A stretch of 64,000 bases of DNA from Simmondsia chinensis (taxonomy: Eukaryota; Streptophyta; Magnoliopsida; Caryophyllales; Simmondsiaceae): NCBI GenBank assembly GCA_018398585.1, contig JAGTTD010000008.1, forward strand, positions 1,066,501-1,130,500. The letters are read 5' to 3'. The notes beneath the pieces are model-generated. The model was not told the DNA's origin, did not search any database, and worked only from the letters and a program-made list of their open reading frames with translations. Positions 42,065-53,838 of the stretch are shown here, piece by piece. The translations under genes and the position numbers were made by a program. Position 1 is the stretch's first letter; every line of letters starts with the position of its first letter.

Positions 42065-42600
42065 ATATTACAACAATAACAACAACAACCACATAGTGCC
42101 TCAGGGAGGATAAGATATACGCAATCTTACCCTTACAAAGTGTTCCCTTGTAGAGAGGTTGTTTATAAAAAGCCTCAAACTGAAAAAAAAAAAAAAAAAA
42201 GGAACAATATGTACAAAACCCAAGTTAAGTGAAGCAATATCCGACATTCAAGCAACAATAAAGAAACAACACTAATAGACATTCAAGTCTAAGGATACTG
42301 TGAACTAATATCAGCGTGCTCCTCTCTCCTAATAGCTATGTCGATCACACGTATTTTTAACTGCAACTCAGCTTTATCTAAGATCAACTCTCCAGTAAGG
42401 TTTAAGTGAGTAAGGTCATATCTAATCGTCTCCATCTAACTTTTCTTTGACGTGCCTCGATTCTTCTACTCTGTATTATGTAATTGTTCACCTTTTCTAA
42501 CATGAGCAACAGTTAATCTCCTCCTAACATGCTCCACCTATTGCATTCGCTGCTCCCTCAACTTATTCCAGTGGAATCCACTCTTAATTTGTTTCTTATA
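42065..42600 (-). pseudogene. LINE (RTE-like) ORF2 C-terminus with Au-like 3' tail
   Basis: On the minus strand, one frame from about 42570 to 42310 reads NKLREQRMQ*VEHVRRRLTV, then AHVRKGEQ, then METIRYDLTHLNLTGELIL and DKAELQLKIRVIDIA, with three in-frame stops. This layout (LRWFGHV-like, RGRPKK-like, DL..LNLT, D.A.W..RI.V.D) is the C-terminus of RTE-type plant LINE ORF2. About 120 bases further, at 42185-42065, comes a tail like that of the 5S-SINEs (CAACCTCTCTACAAGGGAAC, GGGTAAGATTGCGTATATC, CCTGAGGCACTATGTGG, then a GTTGTTGTTATTGTTG run). It is non-functional. Confidence 0.65.
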
Positions 42601-42758
42601 ACGTGATTTATTATCATGTCCTCGTATTGTTTATTAAACACAGTAAAAAAATGTCAAAGACACGTGTGTGTGCATGCGTGCATGTTTGGTATATGTATGT
42701 ATGTGTCTGTGTGTATGTCCTTAATGCATTATTATACAATTAATAATTTAATAAAAAT

Positions 42759-42906
42759 AGTTATTTAATATTATATTTAAAATTCAAAAAATTTGATAAT
42801 TTATCACTTCTAGTCCATTCAGTTGTTCCCGTAGTTATTTAATATTATATTTAAAATTCAAAAAATTTGATAATTTATCACTTCTAGTCCATTCAGTTGT
42901 TCCCGT
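42759..42906 (+). repeat. Perfect 74-bp tandem duplication
   Basis: The unit beginning AGTTATTTAATATTATATTT and ending AGTTGTTCCCGT occurs twice head to tail (starts 42759 and 42833) with no difference seen. A recent duplication in AT-rich DNA. Confidence 0.85.
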
Positions 42907-43125
42907 TCATAATTTTTAATTATAATACATTTTAGAAAACATAATTATTGTTTTTAAAAACTGGGAAAATGTGCTATTGTAAATCATGTACCATAATATT
43001 ATTTTTAGGTTAAATTGACTAAATTTTAATAAAAATTCATGGAATTTTAATATAGAATATTAGACACTCAAGTAACAAAATTTCTAAATTTTAATATAAT
43101 CTTACATATATATATATATATATAT

Positions 43126-43289
43126 GGTGACATTCGTATGAGAGGGTGAGAGCGTGAAAGGGGCGAATCCTAACCCTCCACTGTAACGGACAACAAAGAT
43201 TTTTTGAACATTAAAAAAATAATTTATAACTAAGATTTGTTAAGTATTGAAAAAAATAAAAATCCTCCCTTACCCCTTATTTCTTTCTG

Positions 43290-43323
<34 letters not shown>

Positions 43324-43340
43324 TACATACATATATATAA
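43126..43340. mobile_element. Half of a GGTGGCGTTC-type MITE
   Basis: GGTGACATTCGTATGAGAGG, then CCTCCACTGTAACGGAC and TTTTTTGAACATT match the left arm of 44036-44334. The rest is cut by the core element at 43341. The same half-element precedes the second core at 60345. Confidence 0.6.
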
Positions 43341-44029
43341 GGCACGATTCTTATGAAAATGTGAGAGGATTAAATATTGACCGTCCGTCACAATGGACAG
43401 TCAAGATTAAAAGGTCTTAATATAATATCAGTAATATCCTCCCCCCCCCCCTCTCTCCTCCTTCTCCCTCTAACCCTCCTCCACCCTCCTCCCCTCTTTC
43501 TCTCCTCCCCCCGCAGCCGCCCCCCGCCACCGACCCCCCACCACCGGCCACCGATCGTCGCCTTCGGTCGCCCCTAGCCACCAAGTATAGAATCATTTCC
43601 CTTCTTTCTCCTCCCTTCCAACACCCGCCGGTTGGCGGCAGTAGAGAGAGGGGAGGGAGGTGGGGAAGGGTAATGTATGTGGGGGTTGGGGGCGGTCGAC
43701 GGTCTGCAGTCGGCGAAGGAGGGGGGGGTTGGAAAGGAGGAGAAAGGGGGGGAAAAGATTATATTTGGGGACTAGGGGCTGTCAGAGGTGGCAGCTAGTG
43801 ATTAGTGGTAGGGGGTAGGCGGCAGGTGGCAGCTGCAGGGGGAGGGGGGAGAGAGAGAGAGAGAGGAGGGTGGGGGAGAAGGAGGAGAGAGAGAGAAACA
43901 GGTATTATAGGTATTTTTTATTTTTTTAAGGGGGGTTACATTAAAATCGTTCAATCATGGCCCTCCATTGTGACGGACGGTCAAGATTTAATCCTCTTAC
44001 ACTCTCACCCTTTCACAAGAATTGTGCCC
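43341..44029. mobile_element. MITE-like element with pyrimidine/purine-rich core, copy A
   Basis: Terminal inverted repeats of about 60 bp: GGCACGATTCTTATG at the left, CAAGAATTGTGCCC at the right, including GACCGTCCGTCACAATGGAC and its inverse. The core is strand-biased: C/T-rich first half (CTCCTCC, CCGCCCCCCGCC), G/A-rich second half. Open frames in it reflect composition. Copy B is at 60345-61109. Confidence 0.7.
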
Positions 44030-44035
44030 TACATA

Positions 44036-44334
44036 GGTGGCGTTCTTATAAGAGGGTTAGAGTGTGGGAGGGGCGAATCCTGACCCTCCATTGTAATAGA
44101 CGGCCAAGATTTGTTGGACATTAAAATAAAAATAATAATTTAAGGTCAAAATTTGTTGAGTATTGAAAAAAAATAATTTTCTTCACTTACCCCTTCTTTC
44201 TTTCTACCCTATGAATGGGTATGTGCCGTAAATTATTAATTTTTTATAATGTTCAACAAATCTTAGCCGTCTATTACAATGAAGGGTTATAATTTGCCCC
44301 TCTCACGCTCTCACGCTTTCATAAAAACGCCACC
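44036..44334. mobile_element. MITE (GGTGGCGTTC termini)
   Basis: GGTGGCGTTCTTATAAGAGG on the left and the inverse of GGTGGCGTTTTTATGAAAGC on the right. Arms of about 85 bp include CCATTGTAATAGACGG and its inverse. The core is AT-rich and non-coding. Confidence 0.7.
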
Positions 44335-44407
44335 TTATATATTTATTTTGGAGTATCTTATGATAAATGCTCAAATTCCCTATGGCTAATTGATAAATTT
44401 TTTAAAA

Positions 44408-44750
44408 ACGTTAAGTATAATTACACATTGGTACATTAAGATTTGATATATTAATTTTTTAATATGTAAATTTATGAGATACTTTTTAGTTCATAAGTTA
44501 CACTTATATTTAATAAAATAATCTAAATGACAGTGCATAATTATATAAAATAGGCCACTTATTTAGTTGCGATTGATATATTAAATGAGGGAAAAGTTGG
44601 TGTGTGACGAGATTCAACAAGTTTTACATCTTTTCACGTGATCTTTTAAACTATTTTATTCAACTTAAAATTTAAAAATTATTTCACATTAGTTATATAC
44701 TGAAAAATTAATACATCAAATTCGACGTGCTTACCTAATCGTAATTAATC
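44408..44750. mobile_element. Foldback MITE (TTACACATTGGTAC type)
   Basis: GATTTGATATATTAATTTTT on the left pairs with AAAATTAATACATCAAATTC on the right. Related to 7519-7872 and 11052-11334. Confidence 0.5.
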
Positions 44751-44754
44751 TAAA

Positions 44755-45145
44755 AATAACACAACTACATCTTAATATATTAAAAAATAATCCAACTATA
44801 TATCTAATAAAAATAATTCAACTCTAACTTTTCTATCAAAAAATAACCTAACCCTATTTTCTAACCAAAAAACCCGACTTTAACTTTTCTACAAAAAATA
44901 ATCGTAGTTTCGTACCACGTGCCACACTTAGCTCCCCAATTCAGTATTTTTTTTAATCAAATTTTTAGAGTTTAATTATTTTTGATAGAAAAATAAAAAT
45001 TGAGTTATTTTTTTGTTAAAAAATAAAGTTGGGTTAATTTTTAATAAAAAATTAGAGTTAAATTATTTTTAATTAAAAAATATAATTAGATTATTTTTTG
45101 ATGTATTAAAATATATTTGGGCTGCTTTTAAATTAATTTGTGGTT
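44755..45145. mobile_element. Foldback element with about 40-bp subrepeats, at a gene promoter
   Basis: Left arm: repeated units such as TTTTCTATCAAAAAATAACC; right arm: inverted units such as GAGTTATTTTTTTGTTAAAA and GGGTTAATTTTTAATAAAAA. Outer ends CACAACTACATCTTAATATA and GATGTATTAAAATATATTTG are inverted. It ends about 40 bp before the CT-rich promoter of the coiled-coil gene. Confidence 0.6.
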
Positions 45146-45169
45146 TTAACCCGGGAGAAAGACCGACGG

Positions 45170-45682
45170 ACCGGCCGGTGGGCTATTGTCCTCTCTCTCT
45201 CTCTCTTCTTCGTCTCATGAAGGTATGAAACTCATCTAATTCTTCTTCTTATCGCTTGTTTATCGATTAAAATCAATCCAATATCCATTCAATTGAAAAA
45301 TTAGAACCAATCCGATCTTTTCCGCGTATTGATTTCAAATCCTAGGGTTTCAATTCCGCACAAATTCGTTCATCTAGCGATCAAAAAGTGCAAAATTTAC
45401 TGGTAGTCGATTTCCGATCCCTAGGGTTTCAATTATGTGCAAATTCGTTCATTAATCGATAGAAAAGTGCATAATTCACTGGTAGTGCAGTATCAGATTG
45501 ATTTTGGTCGAAATTGTGTTGAAATCGAGTTAGAACGCGGTTGATTGACTTGTCCTAGAGTTTACAGCTATTAAATACACGTCTCTGATTGTTGACGGTT
45601 GGAAATTGCATTGAAATCGATTTAGAATGCGGTTGAGTTGAGTAGACCTAGGGTTTATTGCTACTGTTGGTGACTAAGCGGG
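45170..45682 (+). promoter_or_regulatory. Promoter and 5' leader of the coiled-coil gene
   Basis: CTCTCTCTCTCTCTCTTCTTC near 45190 is a plant core-promoter Y-patch. ATGAAG|GTATGAAACTC near 45222 could be a leader donor, with acceptor candidates near 45650. CCTAGGGTTT (inverse telo-box) occurs near 45340, 45420 and 45647. Confidence 0.45.
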
Positions 45683-48600
45683 ATGGCAAGCGCCGATGAA
45701 GAAGAATCGGACGTCGTATTGAGCGATGTTGAAGCTGATGATGATCCAGCGCCGGCTAACGCTTCCAATCCATCGGAAGATCAGATATCTGTTGAGAAGT
45801 TTAGGGAAATACTCGCGGAACTCGATCGCGAGAAGCAAGCACGAATTGCTGCAGAGAATTCGAAATCGGAGCTTCAGATTTCGTTTAATCGACTAAAGGT
45901 ATTGGCGCATGAGGCGATTAAGAAAAGAGATGAGAGTACACGGCAGAAGGAAGATGCGATACAAGCGAATGAGAAGCTTTCAAATGAGCTATCGGAGGTT
46001 AATCGGTTGATGGACGAGGTTTCGAGGGAAAGAGATGAGGTTATGAAGCAATTGGAGGAGGCTGTGAAGGGGAAGGACGCATCGCGGTCAGAGATCGAAA
46101 GTGCTGCTCAAATGCTGGTTTCGGGGATCGAAAAGATTTCCGGGAAGGCAGGGCAGATTAAGAATTTTAATGCTGGTGTTTTGCCGAGGTCTCAGAAGTA
46201 TACAGGATTGCCTGCGGTTGCTTACGGGGTGATCAAGCGGACCAATGAGATCGTTGAGGAGTTGCTTAAGCAGATTGAGTCAGCGACCAAGTCTAGAAAC
46301 GAGGCTCGGGAGCAGATAGAGCAAAGGAATTATGAGATTGCTATTGAGGTGTCTCAGCTTGAGGCGACTATTGGGCAGTTGAGGGCGGAGGTGGCTAAGA
46401 AGACTAGCCTCCTTGAGGAAATGGAGAAGTCAATCCTTGAAAAGGATGGGAGGTTATCTGTCGTTGAAAAGGAGTTGTCAGAGAAGTTGCAATTGGCGGA
46501 GAATGAAGGGTCGGAATTGAAGAAACTAGTTGAAGACTATGATCTTCGGGTGCAAGATTTAGAGTCGAAGATGGAGTCACAGAGGCCCTTGCTTGCCGAA
46601 CAGTTGAATTTTGTCTCGATGGTTCATGATCAGCTGTACAATGTGATCAAGATGGCGGATGCTGATAATTCAGATCATCCGGAGCTATCTGAATCTCTGT
46701 TTCTTCCGCAGGAAACGGGGTTGGAGGAAAACATACGGGCGTCGCTAGCTGGGTTGGAATCTATATATGAGCTGAGTAGAATTGTTTCTGTAAAAATTAG
46801 GGATATCATAGAAGAAAAGAATGAGGAGGTTAAAAGCTTAAATGAAGCCGTTGCTCAGTTATTTAGTGAGAAAGAACATGTTGGCACGTTGCTCAGAAGC
46901 GCTCTATCAAAGAGACTCCCAGCACATCCATCTTCTAAAACCCACGAGTTGTTTCAAGTAGCAGAAAATGGTTTACGAGATGCCGGGATAGACTTTAAAT
47001 TTGGCAATCTTATCAAGGATGAAAAGCTGTCTACTTCGCCTGATAAGGATGATGCACAAGAAACCAAGGACGACGAGATATATGCTTTGGTAAATTTTAT
47101 GAATACAAAGTTATTTCTCGACACCCGTTGGGATTCTTTCTCTTTGGTTTAGTTTCTTGTATCTTTGTACAGGCAGGTGCTTTGGAGAACATTATTAACA
47201 CAACCCAGCTTGAGATTATTGAGCTGAAGCATGAAGTGGAGAAGTTAAGGTATCTCTTTCGACATTTTGAGGACCCCGAAGACGCTCATAACTTGTCATG
47301 TTGATTGGCTCATACGTCCACATTTTACTGTTAAATGAACTAGTATCTATTTGTTTTGTCTAATATTGCTTCTGGGCTTGCATATAGGATCTTGTGATGC
47401 AGAGCTCATAAATCTTCGCTTCGAAGTACAAAGAATGCCAAGAATAAATGATGGCATATACATAATAGAATTTTATGAATATGCTTGAGAGTTTTTGGCC
47501 TTGTGTGTGTGTTGTACTAAGATTACATAGATTGCAAATTCTTGGACACCGAAGGAGAAAAGGGATAAAAGTACAGCAGAATTAAACTTTTAGTTCTTGA
47601 CTGATTTTAAGCTAAGTTTTAAGCTACGTTGTTTCCATATAACTCTAAATTTCTAACAAAGATGACTGATAACCTAACGGTAATATTTCCTAGGACCACA
47701 ATTTCTTTCTGGCTGACGGGTTCTTGCATGCCTGAAGTTCAATATTGATGATTTTGATATGGAATCTAGGCCCCTCGTAATAGTTGGACTCCTAATTAAG
47801 AATTGTTCCTAAATCTGGTCTTTTGTAGCTGATGATTGTTGAGTGATGTTGTAGAGGTCTTTGGACTCTCAGGAGTCACCATTAGCATTCGGATAGATGT
47901 TTCTGATGGCATCAAAGCATGAGTGTGGCTAGAATTTGTTTTTGAGATCTAAGGGGCTCAAACGAATTGTGTAGGATCTGAAGTGGTACTTTGTGTAGGA
48001 TATTTTTTTCCCTTGAAAAAGGGGAAATGAAGAAAAAAATTTGTACACCTAGGGGTGTAAACGAACCGAACGTTTATTTAACTACTCGCGTTCGAAATCG
48101 ATTAGGGCTCGTTCGTGTTCATCATGAGGGCTCGTTAGCCTATCGAGCCGAGTTCGAACAAAGGAGTGCTTGACTCGTTAATGTTCGTGAACAATTTGAT
48201 AAGAGCTTGTTAAGGGGCTCGATAAGAACTCGTTAAAAGCTCGTTAAGGGCTTGTTAAGAGTTTATTAGCAGTTGGTATTGGCTCAAAAATGGTTCGATG
48301 ATAACTTGAAAAGCTCGGCTTGGTAGCAAGCTCGGCTCAATAGCTAGCTCAACTAGGTTTTTGAACTCAATTGGGCTTGAACTCGGCTCGGTAGCGAGCT
48401 CAACTCAGCTCGATAAGCCTAACGGACCGAGTTTCGGACGCACTAAAATCTTATCAAACCGCGTCAAACAAGGGTTTGAAATGCTCGATAAGTGCTCGGC
48501 TCGAACTCGAGCTCAATAAGCCTTATTGAACTCGAGTTCGAACAAGGGGGTGCTCTGCTCGGCTCGGCTCGGCTCAGCTGGTCTACTCCCCTACACCAAG

Positions 48601-51179
48601 AGTGAAATTGCCAAAATTTTTAAGTGGTCAATACAACAAGTGCGTGATATATTATATATCCTGTTGTATCTGGCCATTTGCCCCATAGTATAGTTTTTAA
48701 CTCTTATGGCCTATACTTTCATACCTTTTCTTTTTCTTTTTCTTCTTATTCGTGCTTATTGGGTAGTACAACTACAACCAAATGAATTGCTGTGTCATTG
48801 CCTGTCCCAAGATGGACTTTTACGGCTTTGACTTGTGTGATAAGAATGTTAAGCTGCTTTTTTGGAATTAGGGGTGGCTTGCTTATCAAACTCAAAGAGC
48901 TACCGTAGTTGTAACTAGTAACGATTGATACTACTAGGAATCATGCCATGCTTTGAGGATCTGGATATTTGTTATGCTTGCGACTATGTTGATGTTATTG
49001 TTGGTTTTGAACTTCTATCAATTAAATTTCACAAATTGACGTGTTATCCTTAATATTATGTATATTCTCTCTCTCTTAATCCATTTTTGCTATCTAAAAG
49101 ATTAAATTTCACTCATTTCTTTTGTGCTGCTTTTTGTTGAATGAAGGACCGAGTCTAGCATACTGAAAGAACATGTGGAGGCTCAATCCAAAGAGCTCGG
49201 TCAGAGAAAGCATCGGATAGAGGAGCTGGAAGAGAAGGAGAGGCAGGCAAATGAAAATGTAAATTTGTTTTTCTTGATACGTAGAGCCAATTTGGGGACA
49301 TTTTTTATTTGCAGTTTTTTACGCAAACTAGGTGAAAATTGAAAAGAGGAAACCAGAAAGTCAGAAACATCATTTCCAAGACATGATTTTTTGTTTTCAA
49401 AAAACAAAAAATTGCAAGTAGAAAATCATATATCCTTGACAGAACTAATACTTTAAGAAATTGAGTCAGTAAAGTCACTGGTTTGCGAGTCGTACATGGC
49501 CAAGCCAATTATACTTAAATCTCCACCATGTTGCTGTTCTATATAATAACTACATAAACATTCCAGATTGAAGGCCTTATGATGGATATTGCTGCTGCTG
49601 AAGAAGAAATTACGAGATGGAAGATGGCAGCAGAGCAAGAAGCTGCAGCCGGAAAGGGTGTCGAACACGAGTATCTTGCTCAGGTATGCTCTGATTTTCG
49701 TATGTAATGGATTGAGGTATTTCTCCGACATTAGATGCATTATCATGGGCGTAGACTTTGCTTAAAACCTTGTCGATTTCGTGGAAATGTTTTGCATTCG
49801 GATCCCAAAATATAGCTGAGCAGAGTGGCCTTTGGCATGATAGTAAGCGCACTGCATTCTGATGGAGGAGACATAATAGCTTTTAGGACATGTTCGACCT
49901 AACTTCTTTTTTTTTTTCCCTGAGAAAAGTGGCTTTTCACTTTTTGAGATTTAAACATGCTCGGCTTGAGAAGAAAAGTGTTTTAAATCAAAAGAGAAGC
50001 CTATTTTAAAGCATAAGAAGCAAAAACTAAAATTTTCATACAAAAGTACCCTTGTTCATAGCACTTTTTATAAAAGTGTTTTTACAAAAAGTATTTCTAA
50101 AAAATCACTTTTTCAACAGTTTGGCCACACAAGCCCTTAGTCTGAAATGGCCTTTCTACTATGGAATGATGCGTATACATTTGAGTCTCGCCATATCCAA
50201 CATTAAGCAGTACGCTTGTCCTTCCCCTCCCTCCTTTTGTCACGCCATATCCAACATTAGCAAACTCATAAGCCAAAAACTTTCTTTATGCACAAACTCA
50301 TATTCGGGTCAGGTTTATGTCAGATGTTAACTTAGTTTGCTCCGGAGAAAATTCAACTTGAAGTTCTCTTGCTCTGAAATTTATGAGTTTGGCATATGAT
50401 TTTCAATAGATGGTATGTGAGAAAAAAGTTGAATCCTTTGGTAAATATACCCTTGCGATCGCCTTGTGTTGGAACTTGTACTAAGGCTCTGTTTGACTCG
50501 AGAAAATATTTTTCCTATGAAAAGTAAATTTTTAAAAAATCTATAGTCTTTCTAACTAAAGAAAATTGTTTCATTTTATAATTTTGTATGATGTTCCTAA
50601 TTAGCCAAGTTGAGGGTTGAACCAAAACTTATAATGTGAGATTATGATGGAAAGCGTTTTCCCCATCAGGGAGGAAAATGTTTTGCCCTTACATAAAGAT
50701 GAAGTCAATGTTTATGGTTATTGCTATAGACTTATGCAAAAAAATAGTAAATTGAGATGGAAAAAGATTTCCTGTTAAAACAAACAGAGCATTAATAGCG
50801 GCTTTGGTTGGATTACCTGCAGATATCAGCACTGAAGCAAGAGATCGAGGACGCAAAGCAAGCCATGATAGAGTCGGAGAAAAAACTAAAGTTCAAAGAA
50901 GAAACAGCCGCAGCTTCCATGGCTGCAAGAGAGGCAGCCGAGAAATCTTTACGACTTGCAGACATAAGAGCTTCCCGACTCAGAGACCGAGTTGAAGAGC
51001 TGACCCATCAACTCGAACAGCTCGATTCCAGTGACAGCCGCAGGTTGGGTCGAACTCGGCCTAGATACATGTGCTGGCCATGGGAATGGCTCGGGTTGGA
51101 CTTCGTTGGGTTCAACCGAACTGACTTGTCACCTCAACCAGGTTCGAACGAAATGGAACTTTCTGAACCTCTTGTCTGA
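45683..51179 (+). CDS. Plant coiled-coil (paramyosin/myosin-heavy-chain-like) protein, 689 residues
   Basis: Five exons join in phase: 45683-47089, 47173-47249, 49147-49258, 49567-49683 and 50823-51179. The product starts with an acidic region (residues 1-35, DEEESDVVLSDVEADDD). From about residue 38 it forms heptad-rich coiled coil (FREILAELDREKQARIAAEN) with a conserved non-coiled insertion QKYTGLPAVAYGVIKRTNEI near 175. It ends with a second coiled coil (EQEAAAGKGVEHEYLAQ, VEELTHQLEQL) and a Trp-rich C-terminus YMCWPWEWLGLDFVG. The family is plant-specific and widely annotated as myosin-like; its function is not known to me. A structural or tethering role is inferred. Intron 2 holds a hAT-like element and intron 4 a MITE. 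All splice sites are GT-AG and the frame is intact. Confidence 0.88.
48050..48591. mobile_element. hAT-like element (TAGGGGTGTAAACG type) in intron 2
   Basis: Left end TAGGGGTGTAAACGAACC, right end CTACTCCCC, flanked by TACACC at 48044-48049 and 48592-48597. The interior is GAGCTCG-rich. A tandem-like run GCTCGGCTCGGCTCGGCTC lies near the right end. Confidence 0.65.
50485..50792. repeat. MITE-like repeat in the last intron
   Basis: CTGTTTGACTCGAGAAAATA at the left, CTGTTAAAACAAACAGAGC at the right (CTGTTTG/CAAACAG inverted). Internal GAAGTCAAT and TTGTATGATG match 3035-3372. It ends 30 bp before the last exon. Confidence 0.5.
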
Positions 51180-52214
51180 TTTTTACGTTCTTTTTTTTTT
51201 TTTTTTTTGGTAATTGGAATTTATCACTTAAATATCCTGAGGTTTAAGGAGTTGACATCTACGTATTCTGACATTTTAAAATATATAATGGGGTGCCCTT
51301 GGGTTTCAAAGTTTCTATCATAATTCGGAGAATTTTAGACAAATTGCCAATGTAGCGCATGATTGTAATTATATAATGCGTAAAGTCGGTATTTTTTAGC
51401 AAAAGTTTGTTAAATTTTAACAAAATGTTACTAGACTAGATGAAAGGGTACCCATATATTGTTCAAATCATATTCTATGTTATCGCTTTCGGGCAAAAAT
51501 GCATTGGATTAAGACGGAGGATACCTATATATCGGTAGAATCATGTGGCAAGCCAGCATTTTAACAAAAATTTCTCGAATTATGACAAAAGTTGCTCACG
51601 TGATGGAACTTTTAATCCTTCATTATATAGTATCTCATTGTATACATTGAACTATCTAAGTATCTAAAAGATAAATTCTCAAACCACGAGGTATCTAACT
51701 GATAAATTCCCCATGTAATTTTATGATATTTATTCGGCCTTGTCTCTGGGTGTATAGATTTTAGGAAATGATAGTCTTGGTCTGACCTGAAAATTTTTCT
51801 GAGGTTTTCTTATTAAGGCTCGGTTTGTTTCAAAGGAACAAATAGATTCTCGGAAATGGTTTTCCTTTTTGATATAATTGTAATCGGTGTCCCTAAAGTC
51901 GCCATTGTTATTTATTTGACATTCTATTTCATTTTCAGCAGCAATATTACATCTTTTTGTTGGATTTTAGTTTTTTCCCCTTTGTCAAAAATGACAATAT
52001 AAGGGGTTGTTTGTTATCGTTTTCTGCTTGTAGCTTTTATTTTTGAGAAATTAAAAACTAGGCTTTTGCTCAGACTGAAAAAAATTGAAAACCACAAATA
52101 GATAGAATTTGTTTTCAGAATATGGTTTTTAGTTTTTAAAAAAATAAAAACCGCAAACAGAAAAGATATTAAACAGGCTCTCAACTTTTTCGACTAGATA
52201 GATTGAAGGGTTTT
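51180..52214. other. Intergenic DNA, no gene seen
   Basis: Downstream of the coiled-coil gene. It contains inverted GTATCCATATATCG-like patches near 51280-51700 and AT-rich repeats. No coding signal. Confidence 0.4.
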
Positions 52215-52748
52215 TTTTTTTTTTTTTATACTAAAAACCACCTACATTTTGGGTGAGGTATCAGAAAACTACATAACTTTTCTGATTTTTCACGGTCATG
52301 ATTAAACTTTTCAAAAACTTTTCAATGTCATACCTAATAGTGACACTATAATTTTCCGTCAAATGAATTGTTGCATTTTGAGGTCTAAATGTATCAAAAC
52401 ACTAAATTTAACTTAATTTAATTACATTATATTAAGTAATGTATTTTATAAATGACGAATTTACCCTTCACATTTAAATTTGTAAAATTGTTAAAGGTTT
52501 AGGCTTTTGCCGTCAAGAAAATTTAGAAATATTTTTTATTTAGAAACTTGTTTATAATCTAGTGATAAAAAACAAGTTTTATTAAGGATAGTTTGGTTAA
52601 TTTCGTATTTATTTTAACGGAAAGTTAATGGTGTTTGCATTAGGCATGACATTGAAATTTTTTTGAAAAACTTAGATTTGACTTTGAAAAATTAGAAAAG
52701 TTGGATAGTTTTCTGATACCTCATTTAAAATGTAGTCGATTTTCAATG
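52215..52748. mobile_element. Foldback element (CACCTACATTTTG type)
   Basis: CTAAAAACCACCTACATTTT at the left and the inverse near ATTTAAAATGTAGTCG at the right. AATGTCATACCTAATAGTG pairs with GCATTAGGCATGACATTG. Closely related to 24795-25276. Confidence 0.65.
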
Positions 52749-53838
52749 TAAAACCCTAGATTAAAAGAACAAAGCAGGTTTCCGAGTTTTATTATATGTT
52801 GCATCTAGTTCGTTTGGTTGAGAAGAAATCCGGTTCTACCTATTTCATTGCGTGCTTGTAAAAATATGTAGCGAATTTTGTTTAAGGTAATACTATTATT
52901 ATGACAAATTTTTTATTTCAGAGCAATATTGTTATTTTTAAGGTCATTTTGTGGGTCTTATTTTTTATAAATTATATCGTTATTCTGTTAATAATAATTT
53001 TTGTCTATCTTCCCCTCAAAGAGAAAGAAAGTTACTTCACTCCTTTCTACTTTGTAGATCTCGAACTATTTATTTTCAGTTTAATTTAGTGACAGATTTA
53101 AAATTTTTTTTTTTATCGAGGACATATGAATGCCACCGAGAGCAATTAAACTTTTTTATACAAATAAATAGACATTACGTAATGAATGTGATATTCACTA
53201 CGTATTTACTTCATTAGTTGCCTTTGGGCCCCAATGTCACAAGGCTAAATCTGCTACTAGTTCAACCTTAAATTCGAAATTAATTTTCTAAACCAAAAAA
53301 AATTAAGAAAATATTGAGGAAAACATACTTTGAGCTAAAAATAAAGGAAAACAATTCTCCGAGAGAAAAATGTCTTTCATCCAATCAAATCGAGCCTGAA
53401 TTTCATTGATGAGATGAACAACGAAAATTATCAAAGTTGAAACGCTAAAAGTAGGCCACAAAGTTATTCGACCAAATTATAAATTCAAGAAAAGGCCATT
53501 ACAAATGTTCGATTATTACCTTGCATTGGCATCCGAGTTGAATGAAAAAAATACAACCCCAAATCAAAATTTTGCAATCCAAAAAGAACAAATAACGACC
53601 CATTTAGTACCGTTTTTTGTTTGCGGTTTTTGTTTTTGTAGAAACTAAAAACCAGGTTTTGAAACCATAGTATCTTATTTCGGTTTCCTGCTTTTAATTA
53701 TCACGTAAGAAAAACCCAGAAAGTAAAAATCAAAACTACACAAATCCGCTTCAAATTTTTTTTTTTTTAAGGTCCTAGTAATTCAAAAACCGAAAATAGA
53801 AAACGATACCAAACAACACCGACAATTTTGCCTCTTTG
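52749..53838. other. Intergenic DNA, no gene seen
   Basis: AT-rich. Open frames at 52901-53217 are hydrophobic by composition and lack family features. The last 300 bases are probably 3' flank of the NHL gene. Confidence 0.4.
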
